Assembly: GCA_964539095.1 (NCBI GenBank)
Contig: CAZIFL010000029.1
Coordinates: 1 to 39,934, forward strand
DNA from: DAIPKP01 sp964539095
GTDB taxonomy: Bacteria > Synergistota > Synergistia > Synergistales > Aminiphilaceae
Length of the DNA: 39,934 nucleotides
Reading direction: 5' to 3'
Shown: positions 22,824-30,068 of the stretch, one piece after another
Layout of the letters: each line of letters opens with the position of its first letter
How positions within the stretch are numbered: position 1 is the stretch's first letter
Program-made: the position numbers and the translations under genes
The notes under the pieces: model-generated
What the model saw: the letters and a program-made list of their open reading frames with translations, nothing else
Told to the model about the DNA's origin: nothing
Databases searched by the model: none

Positions 22824-23360
22824 ATGCCCTTCTGCCCTCAGTGCGGCAACAGGGTGGAGGAGAACCACCGTTTCTGTGCCGCCTGCGGTGATCCCCTCTC
22901 TCCCCCCTCCTCGAAAGAGTCTTTCCGGACCAGGGAGAGAGAGGAGACGCAGGCGGGGAGAAAGGAGGAGGAGATCCGGCGCATTCCTGCGGATCCTCCG
23001 GGAAGACCCTCGGGAAGCTCCTTCGGAAAAGCCTTTACGCAATCCTCCGGAGAATCTTCCCTTACCCTGGGGTGGGTCTTTGTGGCCTCCCTGGGAGGTC
23101 TAGCTCTGGTATCCCTCCTCTTTCAGGATGTGCTTGGGTTTGTTCTCGCCCTCGGTTTTGCGGGGGGAGCCTATGCGCTGGTTCTCAAACCTCTTCAAAG
23201 AGGAAATGCTGCGGCTGCTCTTCTCCCCTCCCTGGTGATAAGCGTGGTGGTGAGCCTTATCGGTGTGGCGGTGCTTCTGCTAACCCGTAGCATGATGGGC
23301 CTTCTTGATGTGGCCGCCGCTCTACCGGGGTATCTTCTCTGGAAAGAGCTTCGGGGGTAG
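22824..23360 (+). CDS. Zinc-ribbon membrane protein
   Basis: A 178-residue protein with one N-terminal zinc ribbon (MPFCPQCGNRVEENHRFCAACG), a polar linker of ~50 residues, and about four hydrophobic segments at ~80-170 in the second half (LGWVFVASLGGLALVSLLF, VLGFVLALGFAGGAYALVL, LLPSLVISVVVSLIGVAVLLL, MMGLLDVAAALPGYLLW). Such zinc-ribbon membrane proteins are widespread and uncharacterised. The ATG at 22824 follows GGAGGAG that lies at the end of the previous gene; coding continues in frame upstream but would overlap that gene. With its partner it might form a membrane-linked pair; this is inference from the operon. Confidence 0.75.
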   Translation: MPFCPQCGNRVEENHRFCAACGDPLSPPSSKESFRTREREETQAGRKEEEIRRIPADPPGRPSGSSFGKAFTQSSGESSLTLGWVFVASLGGLALVSLLFQDVLGFVLALGFAGGAYALVLKPLQRGNAAAALLPSLVISVVVSLIGVAVLLLTRSMMGLLDVAAALPGYLLWKELRG

Positions 23361-23402
23361 GTGGCCGTATGGCAGCCTCTTTGAATTATAGGGATTCTGT
23401 TG

Positions 23403-23424
23403 GGACGGCCTCTTCCGGCCGTCC
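23403..23424 (+). terminator. Hairpin terminator of the zinc-ribbon operon
   Basis: Stem GGACGGCC/GGCCGTCC with a six-base loop, followed by TCTTTCT. It lies between the convergent zinc-ribbon and histidine kinase genes. Confidence 0.65.
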
Positions 23425-23456
23425 TCTTTCTGTGAGAATTTCTTAGCCTCGCACCC

Positions 23457-24908
23457 CTACCCTCTACAGCTTTCCATAGGAACCCGAATCTCCACCGTCA
23501 GCCCCGACAGGGTAGTGTTCCATGCCTTGATGGTGCCTCCATGGAGATGTACCGCTCGTTCCGCTATGGCCAATCCCAGGCCGGCGCCGCCGCTCTCCCT
23601 GGTTCGGGCGGAATCCACCCGGTAGAAGGGGGTAAAGAGCCGGGGAAGCTCCTCCTCGGGAACCCCTGCCCCCTGATCTTGTGCCAAAATTACCGCTCCG
23701 GGGGTCTCTCCGGGGTAAGCTTTCTCCTCCCTTCGAAGTTCCAGAAAAATTTCTCCTCCCTCAGGGCTGTGGCGGAGGGCGTTGCGCACTACGTTTTCCA
23801 CCGCACTTGCCAGAAGTCGGGGAAAGCCAGAAAGGTAAAGCTCCTTTTCTGGTAGTTTCAGGTTTACCCTTATTCCTCGGCCATGGGCTTCGAAGGAGGC
23901 GTCCTCTTCGAGATTTTGGAGCATCTCCGAAAGAGAAAATGTTTCCTTAAGGGCCTCCGCTGCTTCCGCCTCCATCCGTGAAAGAGCGAGAAGCTCCCCC
24001 ACCATCTGATCCATCCGAAGAGATTCCTTCTCTATCCTGCCCAGAATCCGCATCATCTCCGGAGAGGCTCCCTTCCTGCCGATCTCTAACGCCACCGAAA
24101 GCCGGGCCAGGGGGGAGCGCAGCTCGTGGGAGATGTCGCGAAGAAGCCGCTGTTGGTTGGAAAGAAGATGATCCAGTCGCAGGGCCATGGCATTGAAGGC
24201 ATGTCCCAGGCTACCGATTTCGTCGTGCCGCTTTTCCACCGAAAGAGGGGCCCGGGCGGTGAGATCCCCCGAACCGAGGCGAAGAGCCGCTCTTTGCAGC
24301 TCCCGGATCGGTCGGGTGAGATGCCGGGTGAGCCAGTAGCAGAAGAGAAGCCCCCCTCCCAGAAGGAACAGACTCCGGAAAAGGGCATTTTTGCTCTGGC
24401 TTGCATCCAGAAGGGTACGCACTTTCGTGATCCCTAAAAAGTAGTAGACTCTCCCTCCTGCACTGACGACCTTCCGGGCCATCATGGCGGAACGGTCATC
24501 GAAAAAGATTTTCCCCTCTTCCCTCAGGGCATCCCCCATACGGGGATCCGGAGGTGGAGGAGGGGCAAAGGAGTTTGCGCCTGAGCGCCCCCGTTCGTAA
24601 AGAGGTCTCCCTACGCTGTCAAAGAGGAGCCCCATAAAGCGGGGATCCTGCCGGAAGATCTCGTGCAGAAAGCGCCGGGCCTCTCCGGGGCCCTCTCTTT
24701 CAAAAAGATCCGCCACCTTTGAGCCGTAGGTTTCTGTATAGAGTTCCAGTTCCTCCCGGGCCTGATTCTGTACCACCGTACGGTTGATGAGGTAGGCGGA
24801 GCCCACCGCCACCAGGAAGATAGCCCCCACTGCGAAGAGGAACCAGAGAAAGATCGTAGTGAAGAGGCTTTTGGGAAAGAACCCCTTCGGGAAGATGGAG
24901 TATTTCAT
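23457..24908 (-). CDS. CpxA-like sensor histidine kinase
   Basis: A 483-residue inner-membrane sensor kinase of the CpxA kind. One helix lies at ~18-42, a sensor region of ~130 residues faces outside, a second helix at ~177-195 is followed by HAMP (~195-250). The phosphoacceptor His is near 262 in RDISHELRSPLARL, the N box near 373 in ENVVRNALRHSPEGG, and the G boxes DQGAGVPEEELPRLF and GGAGLGLAIAERAV. The sensor region includes a proline-rich FAPPPPPDPR. Its ATG overlaps the regulator's stop in ATGA. With the Spy-like neighbour, it likely senses envelope damage or metals, but that is inferred. Confidence 0.88.
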   Translation of the reverse strand: MKYSIFPKGFFPKSLFTTIFLWFLFAVGAIFLVAVGSAYLINRTVVQNQAREELELYTETYGSKVADLFEREGPGEARRFLHEIFRQDPRFMGLLFDSVGRPLYERGRSGANSFAPPPPPDPRMGDALREEGKIFFDDRSAMMARKVVSAGGRVYYFLGITKVRTLLDASQSKNALFRSLFLLGGGLLFCYWLTRHLTRPIRELQRAALRLGSGDLTARAPLSVEKRHDEIGSLGHAFNAMALRLDHLLSNQQRLLRDISHELRSPLARLSVALEIGRKGASPEMMRILGRIEKESLRMDQMVGELLALSRMEAEAAEALKETFSLSEMLQNLEEDASFEAHGRGIRVNLKLPEKELYLSGFPRLLASAVENVVRNALRHSPEGGEIFLELRREEKAYPGETPGAVILAQDQGAGVPEEELPRLFTPFYRVDSARTRESGGAGLGLAIAERAVHLHGGTIKAWNTTLSGLTVEIRVPMESCRG

Positions 24909-25609
24909 GCTTCCTCTTCCTCCTCCCGAAGCACGTAAAGGTACCCCTCTCCCCGAATGGTCTTGATCCGCTCTTCCCCCCCCGGCAGAGGCCCCAGCTT
25001 TTTGCGGATGTTGCTGATATGCACATCCACGCTTCGGTCGAAGGGGGAGTAGGAGCGTTCCAGTACCTTCCGGGCGAGATCCTGCCGGGAGACGATATGT
25101 CCCGCATGCTCCAGAAGGATTTGCAGAAACCGGAACTCCACTCCGGTGGTGCGGATCTCCTCACCTCTCCGAAGAATCGAGTGGCTTCCCATGAAGAGCT
25201 TTACGTCCCCCACGGCGAGCACCCCCTCTTCTCCTTCTGCGGGGGTATTCCGGGAGCGCCGCAGAATGGAGCGGATTCGGGCGGTAAGCTCCCGGGGATT
25301 GAAGGGCTTGGGAAGATAGTCATCTGCCCCCATTTCGAGCCCCACGATACGATCCACATCCTCCCCCCGGGCGGTGAGCATGATTACCGGCACCTCCGAG
25401 CTGTTTCGCAGCTGCCGCAGCACCTCGAAACCGTTCTGCCCCGGAAGCATAATGTCCAGCACAAGCAGATCGAAGGTCTCTGCAAGGGCCTTTTCAAGCC
25501 CCTTTTTACCGTCATGAACCGCCTGAATCTCGAACCCCTCAGGCTCGAGATACTCCTGCAGAAGATCGCAGAGTTCATGATCGTCATCAATGACGAGAAT
25601 CCGTTCCAT
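24905..25609 (-). CDS. CpxR-like OmpR-family response regulator
   Basis: A 234-residue regulator with a receiver and an OmpR-type winged helix. Asp52 (LLVLDIMLPG) is the phosphorylation site, with Asp8-Asp9-Asp10 and Lys in YLPKPFNPREL. The effector domain shows TGVEFRFLQILLEHAGHIVSRQDL and RSVDVHISNIRKKLG, ending in IKTIRGEGYLYVL. The ATG at 25609 follows AGGGAGG; a TTG one codon earlier is less likely. It is co-transcribed with the kinase. CpxR-like half sites lie in the region shared with the divergent Spy-like gene, so it probably controls both. Confidence 0.9.
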   Translation of the reverse strand: MERILVIDDDHELCDLLQEYLEPEGFEIQAVHDGKKGLEKALAETFDLLVLDIMLPGQNGFEVLRQLRNSSEVPVIMLTARGEDVDRIVGLEMGADDYLPKPFNPRELTARIRSILRRSRNTPAEGEEGVLAVGDVKLFMGSHSILRRGEEIRTTGVEFRFLQILLEHAGHIVSRQDLARKVLERSYSPFDRSVDVHISNIRKKLGPLPGGEERIKTIRGEGYLYVLREEEEEA

Positions 25610-25661
25610 CAAGATCGCCTCCCTTTACGGGTAGTTCCGGTTTTCCCCCGGAGTCTGGGGG

Positions 25662-25713
25662 AGTTCTCCCGGATAGTTTTCTCGGATAGCTCTCTCGGAG
25701 AGTTCTCTCTTTT
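25662..25713. repeat. 13-bp tandem repeats in the cpxR leader
   Basis: Three full units of AGTTCTCCCGGAT-like sequence (25662-25674, 25675-25687, 25688-25700) and most of a fourth follow each other exactly at 13-bp steps. They lie between the cpxR promoter and its start, in the predicted 5' leader. Confidence 0.6.
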
Positions 25714-25728
25714 TGAAAAAACTGTTCT

Positions 25729-25757
25729 GCTATAAGCATACTCCATGAGGGGGCAAA
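25729..25757 (-). promoter_or_regulatory. Candidate promoter of the cpxRA-like operon
   Basis: On the minus strand TTTGCC (25752-25757) and TATAGC (25729-25734) are 17 bases apart, just downstream of the CpxR-like half sites. Confidence 0.4.
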
Positions 25758-25768
25758 AATCTCGGGGT

Positions 25769-25793
25769 TTTGCATTTCTTTGCATTTCTTTAC
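25769..25793 (-). promoter_or_regulatory. CpxR-box-like triple half site
   Basis: On the minus strand the region reads GTAAA, five bases, GCAAA, five bases, GCAAA, so three half sites at 10-bp steps. The known CpxR consensus is GTAAA-N5-GTAAA. It sits between the divergent regulator and Spy-like genes, about 12 bases from the predicted regulator -35 box, and about 107 bases before the Spy-like start. Confidence 0.65.
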
Positions 25794-25899
25794 ATCCCCC
25801 AAAAGGCACCTTTACGGAAAAGGGGGTATTCTTACGCCGTCCTCAAGAGAGGGGCGGATCAGACCATTAAGGCTTACAACATTAAAGGAGGAGTTTACG

Positions 25900-26895
25900 A
25901 TGATGAAGAACACAAAAACCATGTTTTCGGTGGCAGCTCTCTGTGCGGCGGGGGTTCTTGCTCTTGGTACCATGAGTGCCGATGCCTGGCCGGGCCAGAA
26001 GCCCGGAGGTAAAGGTGGAGCCGGCGGCCCCGGCGGAGGAATGCTCAGTTGGAGCCAGCAGGAGGCCATGCGTAAAGGGCATGAAACCATGATGCAGCAG
26101 GGGGAGGCACATGTGCAGGCTCTGGGGAAGATCCTTTTTGCCCCCGAGACGGCTCCCGCAGAAGGGGAGATCTTCGCCCCCGAGGCGATCAAAAAGGCCC
26201 AGCCCGTGATGGAACAGATGTTTCTGGAGAAGCACAAAGCCTTTGAAGAGAGGCGTAATCTTCTCACCCGGGATCAGAAGGATATGATGATGCAGGGCAT
26301 GAAGCGCATGGCGGAGAAGGGAGCCCGCTCCGGAAGAGCCCCCGGTAACATGTCCCCGGAAGCTCGGGGTATGGGAATCTTCGCGGGGTACGTAGAGAAT
26401 GCTTTGGGGCTCACCCCCACCCAGAAAGAGGCCTTCCTGAAGAGCCTGGAAGTTGATGGAGTAACGCTGCAAAAGCATCAGGAGGCCCGGGAAAAGTTCT
26501 TCCAGGGGATGCGTGACGGAACCCTTACGGAGGAGCAGATTCAGGGGATGGCCCGGGAGAAATCCGCCTTCTGGGGAGAGTGCATGGAACAGATGAACGG
26601 AGCAGTGGCGAAGCTCTATCCCACCTTCTCGGAGAACCAGAAAAAAGCTTTCGTGGAGATGCGGGAGCGTATGGCAGAGAATATGGATGCGGGGATCTTC
26701 ATGACGCCTCGGGGAGCACGCTCCGGAAGAGATGGGCATCATCGGATGGAAAACCGGGATGGTCGGAATCAGGTAGAGCGCCCCCGCCAGGGAGCCCAGA
26801 GCAACCAGGGAAAGGGACAGCCTTCCGGTTCTTCGAATGCCTCTTCCGAACAGATCCGGCCTCGGATGCAGAAAAACCAGGCTTCCGGGCAGTAA
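25900..26895 (+). CDS. Spy/CpxP-like LTXXQ periplasmic protein
   Basis: A 331-residue exported protein related to the Spy/CpxP group. A signal peptide runs to about residue 29 (cut after SADA). The mature N-terminus is Gly/Pro-rich. The body is long helices rich in Met, Glu, Lys and Gln, with LTXXQ-like motifs LTRDQKDM and LTPTQKEAF plus FSENQKKAF and LTEEQIQGM. The C-terminal ~70 residues are polar and Gln/Arg-rich, probably disordered. Family members are periplasmic chaperones or Cpx regulators; this one is twice the length of Spy. The ATG at 25900 follows AAAGGAGG, and upstream in-frame codons are unlikely. Expression is probably under the divergent CpxRA-like system. Confidence 0.75.
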   Translation: MMKNTKTMFSVAALCAAGVLALGTMSADAWPGQKPGGKGGAGGPGGGMLSWSQQEAMRKGHETMMQQGEAHVQALGKILFAPETAPAEGEIFAPEAIKKAQPVMEQMFLEKHKAFEERRNLLTRDQKDMMMQGMKRMAEKGARSGRAPGNMSPEARGMGIFAGYVENALGLTPTQKEAFLKSLEVDGVTLQKHQEAREKFFQGMRDGTLTEEQIQGMAREKSAFWGECMEQMNGAVAKLYPTFSENQKKAFVEMRERMAENMDAGIFMTPRGARSGRDGHHRMENRDGRNQVERPRQGAQSNQGKGQPSGSSNASSEQIRPRMQKNQASGQ

Positions 26896-26930
26896 CAACA
26901 AGAATCTTCGACGCTAACAGGAGTACAAAC

Positions 26931-26970
26931 GCACTGAAAAAGGCCCCTTCGAAGGGGCCTTTTTCAGTGC
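26931..26970. terminator. 40-base perfect palindrome terminator
   Basis: The two 20-base halves are exact reverse complements with no loop bases between. Runs of five A and five T sit inside the arms. It follows the Spy-like gene and reads the same on both strands. Confidence 0.85.
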
Positions 26971-27087
26971 GCCAGCTTTGTGGTATCCTTCCGGAGGTCT
27001 TGCCGGTGTCGCGGTCGGCTCTTTTTCACAGCATTGCTTGTATGCAAAGCTTGCACGCTGTCATCATATGAGGGAGGATGTCGTGGT

Positions 27088-27609
27088 ATGATATTGCTGT
27101 TACGGATTTTCCTGTCTTTCTCCAAGGTTGGATGCCTTGCTTATGGAGGGGGCCCTTCCATGATCCCTATCATGCAGACTGAGGTAGTGGATATCTGGAA
27201 ATGGATGTCTCTCACAGAGTTTATGGATGCCCTGGCCATGGGATATTCCCTTCCTGGGCCAATTGTTACCAAGATGTCGGCCGTTGTCGGATACAAGGCT
27301 TTCGGTGTTCCGGGGGCAATTGTTGCAGTTCTGGGGGTTGCTCTGCCGAGCATTTTTATGATGGTGTTTCTCTTCCTTGCGTTTACACACTTTGGAGAGA
27401 ATCCGAAGGTTCAGGCTATGCTCAGGGGGATACGTCCTGTGGTTCTCGCCCTTCTTGCTCTTGTGGTATGGGAGATGTTCCCCGCCGCTGTCATCTCTCC
27501 GGCTACAGCGCTCCTCGGCGTTATTACGTTTGCAGTTCTGCTTTTTACCGGTATCCATCCTGCTATCGCCATTCTCGCGGGCGGAGCGATCGGAATAGCT
27601 TTTTTTTGA
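27088..27609 (+). CDS. Chromate transporter-family protein, half size
   Basis: A 173-residue CHR-family membrane protein with one copy of the domain. Recognisable are FSKVGCLAYGGGPSMIP, the MGYSLPGPIVTKMSAVVGYKAFGVPGAIVAVLGVALPS stretch (broken into its two known parts, SLPGPI and VGYKAFGVPGA), and later helices. Half-size CHR proteins normally occur as two adjacent genes whose products pair in the membrane. Here no partner is found, and the next sequence is gene debris 41 bases on. Function could be chromate or sulfate-like anion export, or a lost one. ATG at 27088 follows GGAGGATG; an in-frame start at 26980 is unsupported. Confidence 0.8.
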   Translation: MILLLRIFLSFSKVGCLAYGGGPSMIPIMQTEVVDIWKWMSLTEFMDALAMGYSLPGPIVTKMSAVVGYKAFGVPGAIVAVLGVALPSIFMMVFLFLAFTHFGENPKVQAMLRGIRPVVLALLALVVWEMFPAAVISPATALLGVITFAVLLFTGIHPAIAILAGGAIGIAFF

Positions 27610-27649
27610 CGCTCAAATAATAATCACAATTTGCGAAGGGGTTGAATAT

Positions 27650-27825
27650 ATGGGCAAGGCCAACGGCAACGGAGCGAACCTCGGTTTCGAATCCGAACTC
27701 TGGCGTGCCGCCGACACGCTGCGATCGAACATGGACGCCGCGGAGTACAAGCATGTAGTGCTCGGGCTGATATTCCTGAAGTACATCTCCGACGCCTTCG
27801 AGGAGCACCGCGCCACGCTCCCAGG
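27650..27825 (+). pseudogene. 5' fragment of a type I restriction methylase gene, hsdM-like
   Basis: About 58 codons match the very start of HsdM: ANLGFESELWRAADTLRSN then DAAEYKHVVLGLIFLKYISDAF and EEHRATL. A full HsdM has ~500 residues with an N6-adenine methylase domain, which is missing. The frame continues to 27922 but resembles nothing HsdM-like after about 27823. A ribosome site AAGGGG precedes the ATG. No hsdS or hsdR is nearby. It is a dead remnant joined to an amidohydrolase tail. Confidence 0.8.
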
Positions 27826-28121
27826 GGGGCGATCCGGAAGTCCTCTGCAAAGACTGGACGGAAAGAGCGTTGTAGGTACGCAGAGGTGTACGTTCCTGTC
27901 TACTGCACTGGCGGACGTCTGATCCGGGAGGGTCTCGCCCCCCAGGAAGTTCTGGAGCTACTCACCTCCTTTGCAGCGGCCCATCTGGGCTTTTCCTCGG
28001 AGATGGGCTCCCTAGAGGGGGGCAAGCGGGGAAACCTGGTGCTCTGGGACGGAGAGACCCCTTTGCCTGCACTTCCGGCGTAGGGGCTATCGAAGGGACG
28101 GTGGTGTACCGAAAGAAGTAG
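27826..28121 (+). pseudogene. 3' fragment of an amidohydrolase gene, frameshifted
   Basis: The frame around 27829-28083 reads like the end of amidohydrolase-superfamily proteins: REGLAPQEVLELLTSFAAAHLGFSSEMGSLEGGKRGNLVLWDGETPL. The final segment GAIEGTVVYRKK, expected to follow, is found in another frame at 28083-28121, so a frameshift lies at about 28060-28083. The first two thirds, with the metal ligands, are absent. The exact enzyme cannot be told. Confidence 0.65.
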
Positions 28122-28152
28122 CTTTTCCCGAGGAGGAGAAAAGGGGCGAAGA

Positions 28153-28467
28153 ATGAAAAATCCCGATCGAAAGAGCGTATCGAAACTCGAAGAACTTCCC
28201 AACGTGGGAAAGGCCACGGCGGAAGATTTACGGCTGTTGGATATTCATGTTCCCCAAGATCTCTGTGGTAAAGATCCTTTCGCTCTTTACGAAAAACTCT
28301 GTGAGTGTACCGGCGTACGCCAGGATCCCTGTGTGCTGGATGTTTTCATGGCGGTAATCTCCTTCATGGAAGGAGGCGATCCGTTGCCCTGGTGGCATTT
28401 TACGGAGGAGCGGAAAAGGCGGATGGGGGAGGCTTGTAGCCTTGTTGAAAGGTGCGAGAGGGCATGA
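28153..28467 (+). CDS. Helix-hairpin-helix protein, Cdd1-like
   Basis: A 104-residue protein with a helix-hairpin-helix near its start (KLEELPNVGKATAEDLRLLDI) and the rest like the short Cdd1/'pathogenicity locus' family, including YEKLCECTGVRQDPCVLDVFMAVISFMEGG and PWWHFTEERK. Such HhH proteins are thought to bind DNA without sequence specificity, but no biochemical role is known. The ATG at 28153 follows a GGAGGAG about 20 bases back and AAGGGGCGAAG nearer. It lies just beyond the pseudogene cluster, with an intact frame, so it seems functional. Confidence 0.8.
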   Translation: MKNPDRKSVSKLEELPNVGKATAEDLRLLDIHVPQDLCGKDPFALYEKLCECTGVRQDPCVLDVFMAVISFMEGGDPLPWWHFTEERKRRMGEACSLVERCERA

Positions 28468-28490
28468 AAATACTGACAGAGGAATAGTGA

Positions 28491-28613
28491 ATAGCGATTT
28501 TAAGGGATTCCGATCTTACCGGAAAATTTGCCATCGAAATCTTTAAGGGACCTTACTTTGTCAAATCAAGCGAGCTAAAGAGGCGACAGGAGACGTTTCG
28601 GGGGAGAAAATGA
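28491..28613 (+). pseudogene. Possible 3' remnant of an unidentified gene
   Basis: A frame without a proper start reads ...LTGKFAIEIFKGPYFV then KSSELKRRQETFRGRK and a stop at 28611-28613. It looks protein-like but I cannot place it. Two stops lie just upstream in the same frame. Confidence 0.25.
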
Positions 28614-28673
28614 TGTATAGTTAGGGGCAGCCGCGTAGCATACTTCGAAAAATCTCCCAAAGGAGCGGATAGC

Positions 28674-30068
28674 GTGCATCTCCAAAATTCCCACAATGCT
28701 CAAAGCCCTAAAATGGGAACGGAGCCTCTGGGGAGGCTTCTGCTGCAGCAGAGCCTCCCCGCCATGCTTGGTATGGCGGTGCTTTCCCTGTACAATGTGG
28801 TGGATGCCGTCTTTGTAGGGCACGGGGTGGGGCTTTCGGGTCTTGCGGGAATCACCCTGGTCTTTCCTCTGCAGATCTTTCTCGGTGCGGTGGCGTTGGC
28901 TCTGGGGGTGGGGGCAGCCTCTCTCATCTCTCGAAGCCTTGGGGCAGAGGACATCCTCACGGCCCGTCAGGCGTTGGGTACTGCCCTGGGAGGGGGAGTC
29001 TCTCTCGGGGTTTTTCTTCTGCTTCTCGGGCGCCTCTATGCGGAACCCTTGCTCCATCTTTTCGGGGCTTCTCCGGATATCTTCCCCCAGGCCCTGGCCT
29101 ACTTTCAGATAATTCTCTGGGGGGCTCCTCCTCTGGGCATTGCCATGGCAGGAGTGTATGTCCTTCGGGGGGAGGGGCGCCCTCTCGGGGCCATGGGAAT
29201 CCTTCTGCTTATGGGAGGGCTCAATCTCCTGCTGGATCCCCTCTTTATTTTTGTCTACTCCCTGGGGCTTCCGGGAGTTGCCTGGGCTACAGTAATCTCC
29301 CAGGCCGGGGCAGCTTTGGCGGCGCTGATTTTGCTTCAGCGGGGGAGTCTCACGATGACGTTCCCTCTCCTGATCCCCCGGCTCTCTCTCCTTCGTGATA
29401 TGGGAGGTGTAGCCCTCTCCTCCTTCCTTCGTTCCGCCTCCGGGAGCTTTCTCGTGGTGCTTCTCAATCAAACGCTTCTGTACCATGGGGGAAACGACTA
29501 TGTGGCGGTGGCGGGTGTGCTTCTGCGGCTCTCCAGCCTGGGAATTACTCCGGTGCTCGGCATAGCCCAGGGGATGCAGCCAATTTTGGGATATAACTAC
29601 GGCGCCCGGCTCTATCCCAGAGCCCGCGGGATCATCTGGCTTGCCTTCGGGGGAGCCACTTTTTTCTGCCTTCTCTTTCTTATCGGAGTGCTTCTCTTCC
29701 CTCGTCAGATCTTCTGGCTTTTCTCTCCCGAAGCTTTCCTCCTGGAGAAGGCGGTGGAGGCTTCACGGATTATCTATTTGGGGCACCTTTTCGTGGGGTT
29801 CCAGGTGGTGGGAACCACTGTATTTCAGGCCCTCGGCAAAGGATTTGCCGCGTCGGTGCTCTCTCTGGGGAGGCAGCTTCTCTTTTTTCTCCCCCTGCTC
29901 CTCTTTTTTCCCCGATTCTGGGGAATGACGGGGATCTGGGGGATTTTTCCTGCGGTGGATCTTCTGAGTACTCTCCTCACCGCAGCGCTTCTGTATCGGT
30001 ACCGGTATCTCCTCCCAGGTGGCATCTGGGAGGCATCAGGAAAGGGGAAAAATAATGGAAGTGTCTGA
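28674..30068 (+). CDS. MATE-family multidrug/sodium exporter
   Basis: A 464-residue membrane protein with about 12 hydrophobic helices, of the MATE family that exports cationic compounds in exchange for sodium or protons. Typical features include SLPAMLGMAVLSLYNVVDAVFVGHGVG at helix 1 and the repeated family pattern in the second half, GIAQGMQPILGYNYGARLYPRA. The second half repeats the first. GTG at 28674 follows AAAGGAG at eight bases; an ATG 13 codons on is possible. The substrate is unknown. The M24 peptidase gene starts 14 bases before its stop, so the two are cotranscribed. Confidence 0.92.
   Translation: MHLQNSHNAQSPKMGTEPLGRLLLQQSLPAMLGMAVLSLYNVVDAVFVGHGVGLSGLAGITLVFPLQIFLGAVALALGVGAASLISRSLGAEDILTARQALGTALGGGVSLGVFLLLLGRLYAEPLLHLFGASPDIFPQALAYFQIILWGAPPLGIAMAGVYVLRGEGRPLGAMGILLLMGGLNLLLDPLFIFVYSLGLPGVAWATVISQAGAALAALILLQRGSLTMTFPLLIPRLSLLRDMGGVALSSFLRSASGSFLVVLLNQTLLYHGGNDYVAVAGVLLRLSSLGITPVLGIAQGMQPILGYNYGARLYPRARGIIWLAFGGATFFCLLFLIGVLLFPRQIFWLFSPEAFLLEKAVEASRIIYLGHLFVGFQVVGTTVFQALGKGFAASVLSLGRQLLFFLPLLLFFPRFWGMTGIWGIFPAVDLLSTLLTAALLYRYRYLLPGGIWEASGKGKNNGSV

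Noticed and set aside
25769..25793. A CRISPR-like or simple-repeat array from TTTGCATTTC units
   Set aside because: Only two and a half 10-bp units exist, with no spacers. A regulator site fits better.
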